A program made the translations under genes and the position numbers. From JBELHJ01 sp042091495 (GTDB lineage: Bacteria > Bacteroidota > Bacteroidia > Flavobacteriales > Flavobacteriaceae), in contig JBELHJ010000066.1 in NCBI GenBank assembly GCA_042091495.1, forward strand, positions 1 to 10,962: a DNA stretch of 10,962 nucleotides, in the 5' to 3' direction. A model generated the notes under the pieces. That model was given only the letters and a program-made list of their open reading frames with translations, was not told where the DNA came from and ran no database searches. Positions within the stretch are counted from its first letter, which is position 1, and every line of letters begins with the position of its first letter. Positions 1 through 7,700 of the stretch are shown in pieces.

Positions 1-1
1 A

Positions 2-49
2 GTTTGGTTTAGAGAAGCAACAGTAGGTCCAGGAACACCACCAAAATAA
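2..49 (+). CDS. 3' end of an unidentified upstream gene (partial)
   Basis: The only frame open from the left edge reads VWFREATVGPGTPPK and then stops at TAA (47-49). The other two + frames stop at 10-12 and 24-26. The stop lies 17 bp before the TTG start of the next gene, a spacing that fits the same operon. Fifteen residues are too few to assign a family. In an alginate locus another lyase or a sugar-acid enzyme would be expected, but that is a guess from context and not read from the sequence. Confidence 0.4.
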   Translation, partial: VWFREATVGPGTPPK

Positions 50-66
50 ATTGAATTAAAGCACTC

Positions 67-1968
67 TTGAAGAAAGTACTATTTATAATGGGTGTTTCCG
101 GTTCTGGAAAAAGCACAATTGGGAAATTACTCTCACAAGAGCTCAATATTCCTTTTTTTGACGGAGATGATTTTCATCCGAAAGAGAATATTGAAAAAAT
201 GTCTAGCGGACAACCTTTAAATGATAAAGATCGGCAAAGCTGGTTAGAGGTTTTAAATAGTTTGGCAATAAAGGAACTCAAAAAAAGCAATTGTATCATT
301 GTATGTTCCGCTTTAAAACAAAAGTATCGCGAGATATTAAGTCAAAATATTGAAACACAATCTAAGTGGATTTATTTGTCAGGTTCGTTTGATTTAATTT
401 CTAAAAGACTAAATAACAGAGAGAATCATTTTATGCCCTCAGATTTATTAAAATCTCAATTCGATATTTTAGAAGAGCCTAAAGGTGCATTGCAAGTAGA
501 CATCAGTTTATCTACTAATGAAATTATAAAAACGATAAAAAGAGATCAAATCGAAACTTCGGAGTTTGGAATATTTGGATTGGGTGTAATGGGAAAAAGC
601 ATCTGTAGAAACTTAGCTAAAAGAGGTTTCAAAATTTCAATGTACAATAGACATTTAGACGATAGTGAAGTTGAAGTTGCTAAAAACTTTAAGACTCAGT
701 TTTCAGAATTATCAGAGGCTAAAGCTTTTGATGATATAACAGCATTTGTAAATTCGCTGCAACAGCCAAGACTTATTTTGCTGATGGTTAATTCCGGTAA
801 GACTGTAGATCGTGTAATTAAAAACTTGTTGCCACATTTGTCTAAAAATGACATTTTAATTGATGGAGGAAATTCCAACTACAAAAAAACGAAAGAACGT
901 TTCGACTATTTAAAGTCTAAGAATATTCATTTTATTGGTGCTGGAGTTTCTGGTGGTGAAAAAGGAGCATTAAATGGACCATCAATAATGCCTAGTGGAG
1001 ATAAAGTAGCTTATGAAATGGTTCAACCTTATTTAGAAGCCATATCAGCAAAAGACAAGAATGACTTGCCTTGCTGCACTTATATTGGGTCAGAGGGTAG
1101 TGGTCATTTTATTAAAATGGTACATAACGGCATTGAGTATGTCGAAATGCAATTGTTAGCAGAAGTAACCACAATATTAGAAGCTTTAGGACAAAACCCT
1201 GATGCAATTGCTGATACTTTAGGTGGCTGGAAAAATACAGCCAGTAGTTATTTATTAGATATAACAGCAGTACTCCTTAGGAAGAAAGACGATGATGGTG
1301 ATTGGTTGGTGAAAAAAATATTGGATAAAGCAGGTAATAAAGGAACTGGAAATTGGACGACTATTTCTTCTACTGAATTAGGCGTTCCAAGTACATTGGT
1401 AGCAACAGCATTGTATTCTCGATTTATTTCATTCTACAAAGACGAGCGACTTCAACTCAATAAACTATTTGATAGAACTGAAACTTCTGAATTAAACCTT
1501 AGTTCAATGGAAATTTTTGAAGCGTATCAGTTTGCGAGGATTATAAATCATTACCAAGGGTTTAAATTGATAAACGAAGCTTCAAATACGTATAAATGGA
1601 ATTTAAATTTAAGTGAAATTGCTCGCATATGGACTAACGGATGTATTATCAAATCTACTCTAATGCAAGATTTGGTAGAAACCCTAAAACACGATGCAAA
1701 CATCTTAACCAATACGAAGTTAATTGACTGCGTGAATCAATATAAATTAGCTGCAAAAAAAGTAGTGCTGCAATCTCTTTTAAGTGATATAGCAACACCC
1801 GCATTAAGTGAAGCTGTTCAGTTTTTAAATGGAATTACAATAGCATATTCATCAGCAAATATTATACAAGCACAACGCGATTTTTTTGGAGCGCACACGT
1901 ATAAAAGATTAGATGATGAATCCAGGAAAAGTTATCACACCATTTGGGAAAAACTAACTAATAACTAA
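67..1968 (+). CDS. Bifunctional gluconokinase / 6-phosphogluconate dehydrogenase fusion
   Basis: A 633-residue fusion of two complete enzymes. Residues 1-160 are a GntK-type kinase (gluconate + ATP to 6-phosphogluconate): P-loop GVSGSGKST (9-17), FDGDDFHP (31-38), N-I-E-K-M and PLNDKDR (to 56), CSALK (80-84), HFMPSDLL near 121-128. Residues 167-633 are a full-length decarboxylating 6-phosphogluconate dehydrogenase (6-phosphogluconate to ribulose 5-phosphate, CO2 and NADPH): GLGVMG (171-176), IDGGNS (265-270), GVSGGEKG (293-300), KMVHNGIEY (350-358), NKGTGNW (424-430), RDFFGAHTY (604-612). Residues matching the sheep enzyme's Ser128, Lys183, Asn187, Glu190, Lys260, Thr262, Arg287, Arg446 and His452 are all present at a nearly constant offset, so the domain should be active. 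YNR (193-195) after the second strand fits NADP. The start is TTG at 67, because a stop lies at 52-54 and the ATG at 88 would remove the strand before the P-loop. The transporter gene starts 10 bp downstream. Cytosolic. Confidence 0.93.
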   Translation: MKKVLFIMGVSGSGKSTIGKLLSQELNIPFFDGDDFHPKENIEKMSSGQPLNDKDRQSWLEVLNSLAIKELKKSNCIIVCSALKQKYREILSQNIETQSKWIYLSGSFDLISKRLNNRENHFMPSDLLKSQFDILEEPKGALQVDISLSTNEIIKTIKRDQIETSEFGIFGLGVMGKSICRNLAKRGFKISMYNRHLDDSEVEVAKNFKTQFSELSEAKAFDDITAFVNSLQQPRLILLMVNSGKTVDRVIKNLLPHLSKNDILIDGGNSNYKKTKERFDYLKSKNIHFIGAGVSGGEKGALNGPSIMPSGDKVAYEMVQPYLEAISAKDKNDLPCCTYIGSEGSGHFIKMVHNGIEYVEMQLLAEVTTILEALGQNPDAIADTLGGWKNTASSYLLDITAVLLRKKDDDGDWLVKKILDKAGNKGTGNWTTISSTELGVPSTLVATALYSRFISFYKDERLQLNKLFDRTETSELNLSSMEIFEAYQFARIINHYQGFKLINEASNTYKWNLNLSEIARIWTNGCIIKSTLMQDLVETLKHDANILTNTKLIDCVNQYKLAAKKVVLQSLLSDIATPALSEAVQFLNGITIAYSSANIIQAQRDFFGAHTYKRLDDESRKSYHTIWEKLTNN

Positions 1969-1978
1969 TAGTTTAACC

Positions 1979-3253
1979 ATGAATGTCAGAACACACAAAA
2001 AGTCATTACTAAAAAAAATCATTGCCATTGTATTAGGTTTTGGTCCTGGGATTTTTGCTATTGGTTATACTATAGGTACAGGCAGTGTAACCTCAATGAT
2101 TGTTGCAGGGAGTAAGTTTAATATGCAATTACTCTGGGTATTGCTTTTAAGCTGTTTGTTCTCTGGTGTATTGATGTTTTCTTATGGGAATTATGGATTA
2201 ATTACTGGTGAAACTGCGCTATATGGCTTTAAAAAACATCTTAAGTATGGTAAAATACTAGCTATATTAATTATCGTTGGAATAACTTTTGGGCAATGGA
2301 ATTCGTTAATGGGAATCTTAGGAATTTCATCCAATATTATTTATGAAATTTTAGTGCTAAATTTTAATGGCTTAAAAGGCTATGAATACGAAACCGTTCT
2401 TAGTATTGCCGTAGTCATTATCATTAGCTTTTACCTATTAATGCTGGTGGGAAAATACACTTTTTTCGAAAAGATATTGGTCGTTTTTGTAACATTGATG
2501 GGAGTTTCATTTCTATTATCCTTGTTCTTTGTGCAACCACTTCCTGTTGATGTTGTTAAAGGATTAATACCAACAATTCCATATATGCCAGGTGGTAAAA
2601 TGCTAGTTGCAGCTTTTGTAGGCACAACTATGGCAGCAGCTACTTTCTTATCTAGACCCTTGTTTGTAAAAGGAAAAGGTTGGACGATAAATAATCTAAA
2701 TCAGCAGAAAAAAGATGCGATTACAGCAGCTCTATTAATTTTTATTATAAGTGGGACTATTATGGCTGTAGCTGCAGGAGCTTTGTTTTATGAAGGTAAA
2801 GAAGTAACACACGTACTGGATATGGCGAATACCTTAGAGCCTATTGCAGGAAAATGGGCTGTAACTATTTTCTTTTTTGGAGCATTAAGTGCTGGCTTAT
2901 CTTCCATTTTTCCGTGCTTATTAATCACACCTTTATTAGTTGCAGACTACCAATCAGGTGAATTAGACACGAATTCAAAACAATTTAGAGTAATTACATT
3001 TATTGCCTGTTTGGTGGCTTTAATTGGTCCTGCTTTTGGCGCCAACCCAATTGAAATTCAAATTTTATCTCAAGTGTTTAATGTATTTGTGTTGCCAGCT
3101 GTGGTTCTTGGAATTATACTAATTGTAAATAGTAAAAAAATAATGAAAGGGTATAAAACCAGTATTGGAGTTAATATTGGTCTGTTTTCCGCTTTATTCT
3201 TTTCGCTAGTAATTTCGTACAACGGAATCGTAGCACTAACGGAGTACTTTTAA
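1979..3253 (+). CDS. NRAMP-fold inner-membrane transporter lacking the metal-binding motifs
   Basis: A 424-residue hydrophobic protein with about 11 predicted membrane segments. The first one aligns with NRAMP/MntH helix 1: GPG at 22-24, AGS at 43-45, then LLWVLLLS at 51-58 and GLITGE at 73-78 as in MntH proteins. However, the metal-binding DPGN of helix 1 is GTGS here (33-36). The helix-6 MPH motif is replaced by three alanines (219-221) in GTTMAAATFLS. In canonical NRAMPs the Asp, Asn and Met of these motifs hold Mn2+ or Fe2+, so this protein probably does not carry those metals. It sits 10 bp after the gluconokinase/6PGDH fusion and 10 bp before a uronate-type reductase. From context I infer import of a sugar acid or a uronate, possibly alginate-derived; the substrate is not shown by sequence. 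Automatic pipelines would likely call it a Mn/Fe transporter. Confidence 0.8.
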   Translation: MNVRTHKKSLLKKIIAIVLGFGPGIFAIGYTIGTGSVTSMIVAGSKFNMQLLWVLLLSCLFSGVLMFSYGNYGLITGETALYGFKKHLKYGKILAILIIVGITFGQWNSLMGILGISSNIIYEILVLNFNGLKGYEYETVLSIAVVIIISFYLLMLVGKYTFFEKILVVFVTLMGVSFLLSLFFVQPLPVDVVKGLIPTIPYMPGGKMLVAAFVGTTMAAATFLSRPLFVKGKGWTINNLNQQKKDAITAALLIFIISGTIMAVAAGALFYEGKEVTHVLDMANTLEPIAGKWAVTIFFFGALSAGLSSIFPCLLITPLLVADYQSGELDTNSKQFRVITFIACLVALIGPAFGANPIEIQILSQVFNVFVLPAVVLGIILIVNSKKIMKGYKTSIGVNIGLFSALFFSLVISYNGIVALTEYF

Positions 3254-3263
3254 AATCAAATAA

Positions 3264-4034
3264 ATGGAATACAATAATAAGTTAAAAAATAAAAATGTTC
3301 TTATAACCGCTGGAGCTCAAGGTATAGGAGAATCTATAACAAAACATTTTATTGACTGCGGTGCTAATGTTGCCATCCATTATTTTTCCAGTTCTGATAC
3401 AGCTACACAGCTAGAGAAATTGGCAACAAGTAAAGGGCAAAAAGCCACCGCAATAAATGGCGATTTAACAAATGAAGATGAGGCAACTAGTTTGGTTAAA
3501 AAAACTGTAGACGCCTTAGGGGGTTTAGATATACTAATCAATAATGCGGGCTCATTAGTTGCGCGTAAAATGCTAAGTGAAATGGAAAGCAATTTTTGGC
3601 ATAAAGTAATGGATATCAACCTTACTTCTATGTTGTTTGTTACAAGAGCTGCTGCTCCTTATTTAGCAAAAAATGACAATAGTAGTATTGTAAATCTAGC
3701 GTCACTTGCAGGTCGTAAAGGAGGACACGCCGGTTCGCTAGCTTACGCTACCAGTAAAGGGGCTATTCTGACCTTTACAAGGGCTTTATCTTCTGAGTTA
3801 GGTGATAAAGGCATAAGAGTAAATGCAGTTGCTCCAGGACTTATTTTAGGAACTTCATTTCACAACACACATACTACAAAAGAATCTGCGGCAGCTACAA
3901 CGGTAAATATTCCAATTAAACGAGCCGGAAATGCGGCAGATGTAGCCCGAGCAGTTTTATATTTAGCATCTGAGTATGACGGATTTATTACTGGTGCCAC
4001 TTTAGATATTAATGGAGGGGTGTATAATATGTAA
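3264..4034 (+). CDS. Short-chain dehydrogenase, probable DEH reductase (2-keto-3-deoxygluconate forming)
   Basis: A 256-residue classical SDR. Visible parts: glycine-rich cofactor motif TAGAQGIG (15-22), NNAG (93-96), and the catalytic set Asn119, Ser147, Tyr161 and Lys165 (YATSK), with the C-terminal GATLDINGG typical of FabG-like members. The end of the second strand (AIHYFSSS, 37-44) has no acidic residue of the kind that usually selects NAD, which leans towards NADP(H). In alginate catabolism an SDR reduces 4-deoxy-L-erythro-5-hexoseulose uronate (DEH) to 2-keto-3-deoxy-D-gluconate. That role is inferred from the adjacent KdgF-like cupin, the PL7 lyase and the SusC/D pair; SDR sequence alone does not fix the substrate. 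The ATG follows the transporter stop by 10 bp, so the two are probably co-transcribed. Cytosolic. A generic 3-oxoacyl-ACP reductase-like or gluconate dehydrogenase role cannot be excluded. Confidence 0.85.
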   Translation: MEYNNKLKNKNVLITAGAQGIGESITKHFIDCGANVAIHYFSSSDTATQLEKLATSKGQKATAINGDLTNEDEATSLVKKTVDALGGLDILINNAGSLVARKMLSEMESNFWHKVMDINLTSMLFVTRAAAPYLAKNDNSSIVNLASLAGRKGGHAGSLAYATSKGAILTFTRALSSELGDKGIRVNAVAPGLILGTSFHNTHTTKESAAATTVNIPIKRAGNAADVARAVLYLASEYDGFITGATLDINGGVYNM

Positions 4035-4135
4035 ATTATAATTAATGGTGAAAGTAGAATTGTATAAATAAAGTTCAAGAATACGTAAGAAAAGTAATAT
4101 CTAGTAAAAACATAAAAAATAAAATCAAAGAAAAA
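4035..4135 (+). other. Intergenic spacer before the cupin gene
   Basis: This A-rich 101-bp gap is longer than the 10-bp gaps between the preceding genes. I see no TANNTTTG element, no TTGG-N4-CCAA operator, and no strong hairpin. The cupin gene is therefore most simply read through from the genes upstream, but a weak promoter cannot be ruled out. Confidence 0.4.
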
Positions 4136-4483
4136 ATGAAATCATTCGGATCAAGTAAAGCGTTTAATTTTGGAAAAGACATCCAGTGGGATGAAGTGGG
4201 CGACGGGGTTCGCAGGCAAATCATGGCCTATGACGATACCATTATGCTGGTAAATGTTGAATTTAAAAAAGGCGGTATTGGCCAAATGCACAAGCATTAT
4301 CACGCGCAAGTAACACAAGTGGTAAGTGGTTCTTTTAAAGTTACTATTGGAGATGAAACAAAGGTTTTAAACGGAGGAGATGCCTTTTATATCCCACCAA
4401 ATGTACTGCACGGAGCCATTTGCTTAGAAGATGGTATTCTTATCGATGTGTTCAGTCCAATACGTGAAGATTTCATGGAATGA
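4136..4483 (+). CDS. kdgF: KdgF-like cupin, unsaturated uronate linearisation
   Basis: A 115-residue single-domain cupin, the normal size for KdgF. The metal site is visible: His52, His54 and Gln58 in H-K-H-Y-H-A-Q, and His92 in PPNVLHG. The second cupin motif GGDAFYIPPNVLHGA spans 80-94. The C-terminal D104-x-F106-x3-R110 resembles the D-x-F and Arg active-site pattern described for characterised KdgF proteins. KdgF converts the 4,5-unsaturated monouronate released by exolytic alginate or pectin lyases into the open-chain keto acid DEH, which the SDR encoded just upstream would then reduce. The ATG at 4136 is preceded by an A-rich stretch with no Shine-Dalgarno, as is normal in Bacteroidota. 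Downstream lie the operator array and a terminator-like hairpin, so this is the last gene of the catabolic block. Assignment rests on motifs plus context; small cupins are diverse. Confidence 0.85.
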   Translation: MKSFGSSKAFNFGKDIQWDEVGDGVRRQIMAYDDTIMLVNVEFKKGGIGQMHKHYHAQVTQVVSGSFKVTIGDETKVLNGGDAFYIPPNVLHGAICLEDGILIDVFSPIREDFME

Positions 4484-4502
4484 CAATTTTTTTAACAAAA
4501 AA

Positions 4503-4533
4503 TTAGGATATTATTATTTAATACTTATATTTG
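4503..4533 (+). promoter_or_regulatory. Bacteroidota-type promoter upstream of susC
   Basis: TATATTTG at 4526-4533 is a perfect match to the Bacteroidota -7 consensus TANNTTTG. A TTAG at 4503-4506 stands 19 bp upstream, where a TTTG/TTG -33 element is expected. Transcription would start within the operator repeats, roughly 4537-4542, giving a susC leader of about 220 nt. The -7 element overlaps the first operator copy, which fits control by repression. Confidence 0.6.
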
Positions 4534-4569
4534 GTTTTCCAAACTGGTTATCCAAATTGGACAACCAAT
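4531..4569 (+). promoter_or_regulatory. Triple tandem operator, three 13-bp copies of TTGG-N4-CCAA
   Basis: Three consecutive 13-bp units are seen: TTGGTTTTCCAAA (4531-4543), CTGGTTATCCAAA (4544-4556) and TTGGACAACCAAT (4557-4569). Each is an inverted repeat with TGG/CCA arms around four variable bases. Their centres are exactly 13 bp apart. Form and sequence resemble FadR-subfamily GntR operators (TGGT-N-N-ACCA type). The only other copy I find, a perfect TTGGTTAACCAA, lies directly before the gntR-type gene in this window. The first copy overlaps the -7 element and the others cover the expected start region, so a bound repressor should block the promoter. Confidence 0.72.
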
Positions 4570-4592
4570 CGGAGTTTATAATAATAAATAAA

Positions 4593-4622
4593 AAAAAGGA
4601 CAGATGTGCGTCTATCCTTTTT
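4593..4622 (+). terminator. Terminator-like hairpin after the cupin gene, inside the susC leader
   Basis: AAAAAGGA (4593-4600) pairs with TCCTTTTT (4615-4622), and AGA (4602-4604) with TCT (4611-4613). A single C/A mismatch (4601/4614) interrupts the stem and TGTGCG forms the loop. The A-tract before and T-tract after make it readable in either direction. It may end transcripts coming through from the cupin gene. Because it is downstream of the operator-bearing promoter, it would also sit in that promoter's transcript. Confidence 0.5.
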
Positions 4623-4760
4623 AAACATACTTCTAGAGGGAAGTAATAACGCTGCTTAAGAAAAGCAATTTACAAATATACATAATTCTGCTCTATAGAG
4701 TAGTTTATTTTTTGTTTCACTTTTCTTATGTGGTCTTTGTTAACACTAAATTAAACACAT
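4623..4760 (+). other. susC leader with small inverted repeats
   Basis: No gene is seen here. Short hairpins are possible: TACTTC/GAAGTA (4628-4633 with 4640-4645) and TGCTT/AAGCA (4653-4657 with 4663-4667). CTCTATAGAG (4691-4700) is a perfect 10-bp palindrome. A weak alternative promoter could be TTTG (4711-4714) with GGTCTTTG (4732-4739), but it lacks the TA of the -7 consensus and its spacing is short. The immediate upstream of the susC ATG is A-rich without Shine-Dalgarno. Confidence 0.4.
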
Positions 4761-7700
4761 ATGAAAAAAAGCAATTTTTTTTTACTATTGGCACTGTTTG
4801 CCACAACTGTTCTAAGTGCACAAAGCGTGCTCAAAGGAACAGTTAAGGGCGCTGACGGTCAGCCTATTCCTGGAGCCAATATTTTGGTTCAAGGAACAAG
4901 CAATGGAACAACCACCGATTTTGATGGGAACTTTTCCATCTCGGTTTCTTCTGGAGATGTTCTTACCATTTCCTACATAGGATATGCATCGCAGAGTATC
5001 ACAATTTCAAATCAATCTAACTTAGATGTAGTTTTAGAGGCAGACGCCTCTGAGCTTGACGAGGTTGTTTTAGTAGGGTATGGTACTCGAAAAAAGTCAC
5101 ACTTAACAGGTGCTATCAGTAGCATTGGTGGTGCTGATGTCGCAGCTGTTCAAACTACACGTGTTGATGAAGCATTAGCAGGTAAACTACCAGGAGTTTT
5201 GATTCAAAACCAAGACGGTTCACCTGGAGCAGATCCTAAAATTCAAATTAGAGCAGCTTCTTCAATTACAGGAGATTCAAATCCATTGATTGTTGTGGAT
5301 GGTTACCCTATTTCAGGAAGTTTAGCCACCGTTAATCCAAACGATATCGAGTCTTTAGAAGTCTTAAAAGATGCTGCTTCTGCGGCAATTTATGGTTCTA
5401 GAGCAGCAAGTGGGGTAATTATGATTACAACTAAGCAGGGTAAAGCAGGTAAAACAAGCTTTAATTACAATACCTATATAAGCACTTCAACGAAGTATGT
5501 TGATAATATTTTAAAATCTGGTCCAGAATGGGCAGCTCATGCTAGATCTGAAATTGCTGCAGGGAATTGGGATCTTACACAAATTGACCCAGCTTTTGTT
5601 GAGTTTAGATTAAATGCTTACGAAAACTCTCCAGGTGCTATAAGTCCAGAAGATTGGTTATTCCAAAACGCTACTACTGTAAGTCATGACTTTAGCATGA
5701 CTGGAGGTAGTGAAGACACAAAGTATTTCGCTTCCATAGGCTACCAAAATGCAGAAGGAGTTGTAATCACGCAGGGTTTTGAGAGATTAAATGCACGTTT
5801 GAATATCAATTCTCAATTGGGTGATAAGTTTAAAGCTGGACTTAGCTTTAACGGATTTACCTCCAAACGAGACATTTTGGGACACGACATGCGCGACCTT
5901 CTTAGAGCTTACGGGGTACACCCAGTATATCACACAGCAGAGTCTATTGCTTTTGTTCAAGGCTTAGATGCCGATGCACAAGCATTGGGAAAATCAGCTT
6001 TTGATAATGGCTACCGTGGTTCGGGATATGAAGCAAGCAGTATTTATGATTTAGAGCCTGGAATGGCAGCGCAAGATTGGCACTATGGTAGAGCTAACAA
6101 CGGTATTGGTGGTTCTGGTGACGCTGGACCTGCTGCAAAACTTGACAATACTGAGCGTTGGGAAAAAACCTTTTTTGGTAACGTAAGTTCATACTTAGAG
6201 TATGCAATTACAGATGATTTAAACATCAAAACAGTACTTGGTGGTGATCTTAGAGACACCCAGTTTTATGAGCACCGTTTACTTGGATATGACTCTAGAG
6301 CAAGGGATTCTCAAACCTATATGGATCAAACAGACTTAAAAGTTTCTACTGTTTTAAGTGAAACTACGTTGAATTATGCCACACAAATTGGCAATCACGA
6401 TATTGCTGCTGTTGTAGGTGTTGAGTATCAAACCACTAATTTGATTGGTACTGCCCTTGAAGGCTCTAACATTCCAGACGAAGCAATCCTTAACTATAAC
6501 CTTCTAGATCCAGCAAATATTATTGTTACTGAAAGAAAGGAAACCAGAACTAGAGAAAGTGTATTCGGGCGTATTAATTATGCGTATGCAAATAAATATT
6601 TATTCTCTGCTTCTTTAAGAAGAGATGGCGACTCTCGTTTTGGAAAGAATAAACGTTACGCTAGCTTCCCTTCTCTATCTGTTGGTTGGAATCTGCATAA
6701 TGAAGAGTTTTTGCAAGAAAACGAAACAATCAGTCAGTTGAAACTAAGATATAGTACTGGTTCAATTGGTACTACAGCATTCTTGGGATCATACGATGCA
6801 CTAAGCTTATTGAGTCCATCAACTACAATTTTTGGAACAGGATATTTAATTCCATCAAATTCAGAAAACCCTGACTTAACTTGGCAGACCAACACAGAGA
6901 CAAACTTTGGTGTTGACTTAGGTTTTTTAAACAATCGTTACACATTGGGAATTGATTACTACACATCTGACATTGAAGACATCTTGATTAGTCAAGCTCA
7001 GTCCGAAGTTTTAGGAAACCCTAGTTCAATTCTTAACGTCGGTGATGTTCAGAGTTCTGGTCTTGAATTCCAATTGAATGCAAACATGATTAATTCAGGT
7101 GATTTCTTTTGGAGCTTTAACGCAAACTTATCTACAGTTGAAACAGAAATCACAGATTTAGGTGGTTTGAGTGAATTGCCACAAACGGTTTTTGGACAAA
7201 GCGGTCGAGGAGCTGTATTTAGAAATTACGTAGGTGGTCAGATTGGTGAAATGTGGGGCTTAGAAACCATTGGTGCTGTTGAGATGAAATACCTCGAAGA
7301 CGGTACACGTCACCCGAATAACCAGAGCGGTGAGTCTTACGTTGTTGACCAAAACGGGGATGGCGTAATTGACAGAACCAAAACGGTTGCTGAAGGGGGT
7401 GATTTAGTAAAAATTGGTCAAAACACACCTGATTTCTATTGGGGGATGTCACATAATTTTAACTATAAAAACTTTGATATGTCATTTCAATTGCAAGGTT
7501 CACATGGTGGTGAGGTATACAACATCGATCCTCTTTATTACGGATCTCAATGGGGTGGTCGTTTAGTAGATAGTTTTGATGCTGATGGCGATAAAATTGC
7601 GGATCATAATGGTCAACATTATGAGCGCAATAGAAATCAAACAGATGCCATGATTCAAGATGCTTCTTACATAGCGCTTCGCAACCTAACTGTTGGATAT

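Noticed and set aside
4531..4569. Short tandem repeats considered as a CRISPR-like or satellite array
   Set aside because: Units are only 13 bp, without spacers, and each is an inverted repeat overlapping a promoter; the same element recurs at the regulator promoter, so an operator explains it better.
4431..4646. 71-codon + frame starting in the end of kdgF
   Set aside because: It runs through the operator repeats and the terminator hairpin and has no family features; the region is explained as regulatory DNA.
7347..7373. DQNGDGVID calcium-type loop in SusC as something special
   Set aside because: Such loops are common in SusC barrels and need no special explanation.
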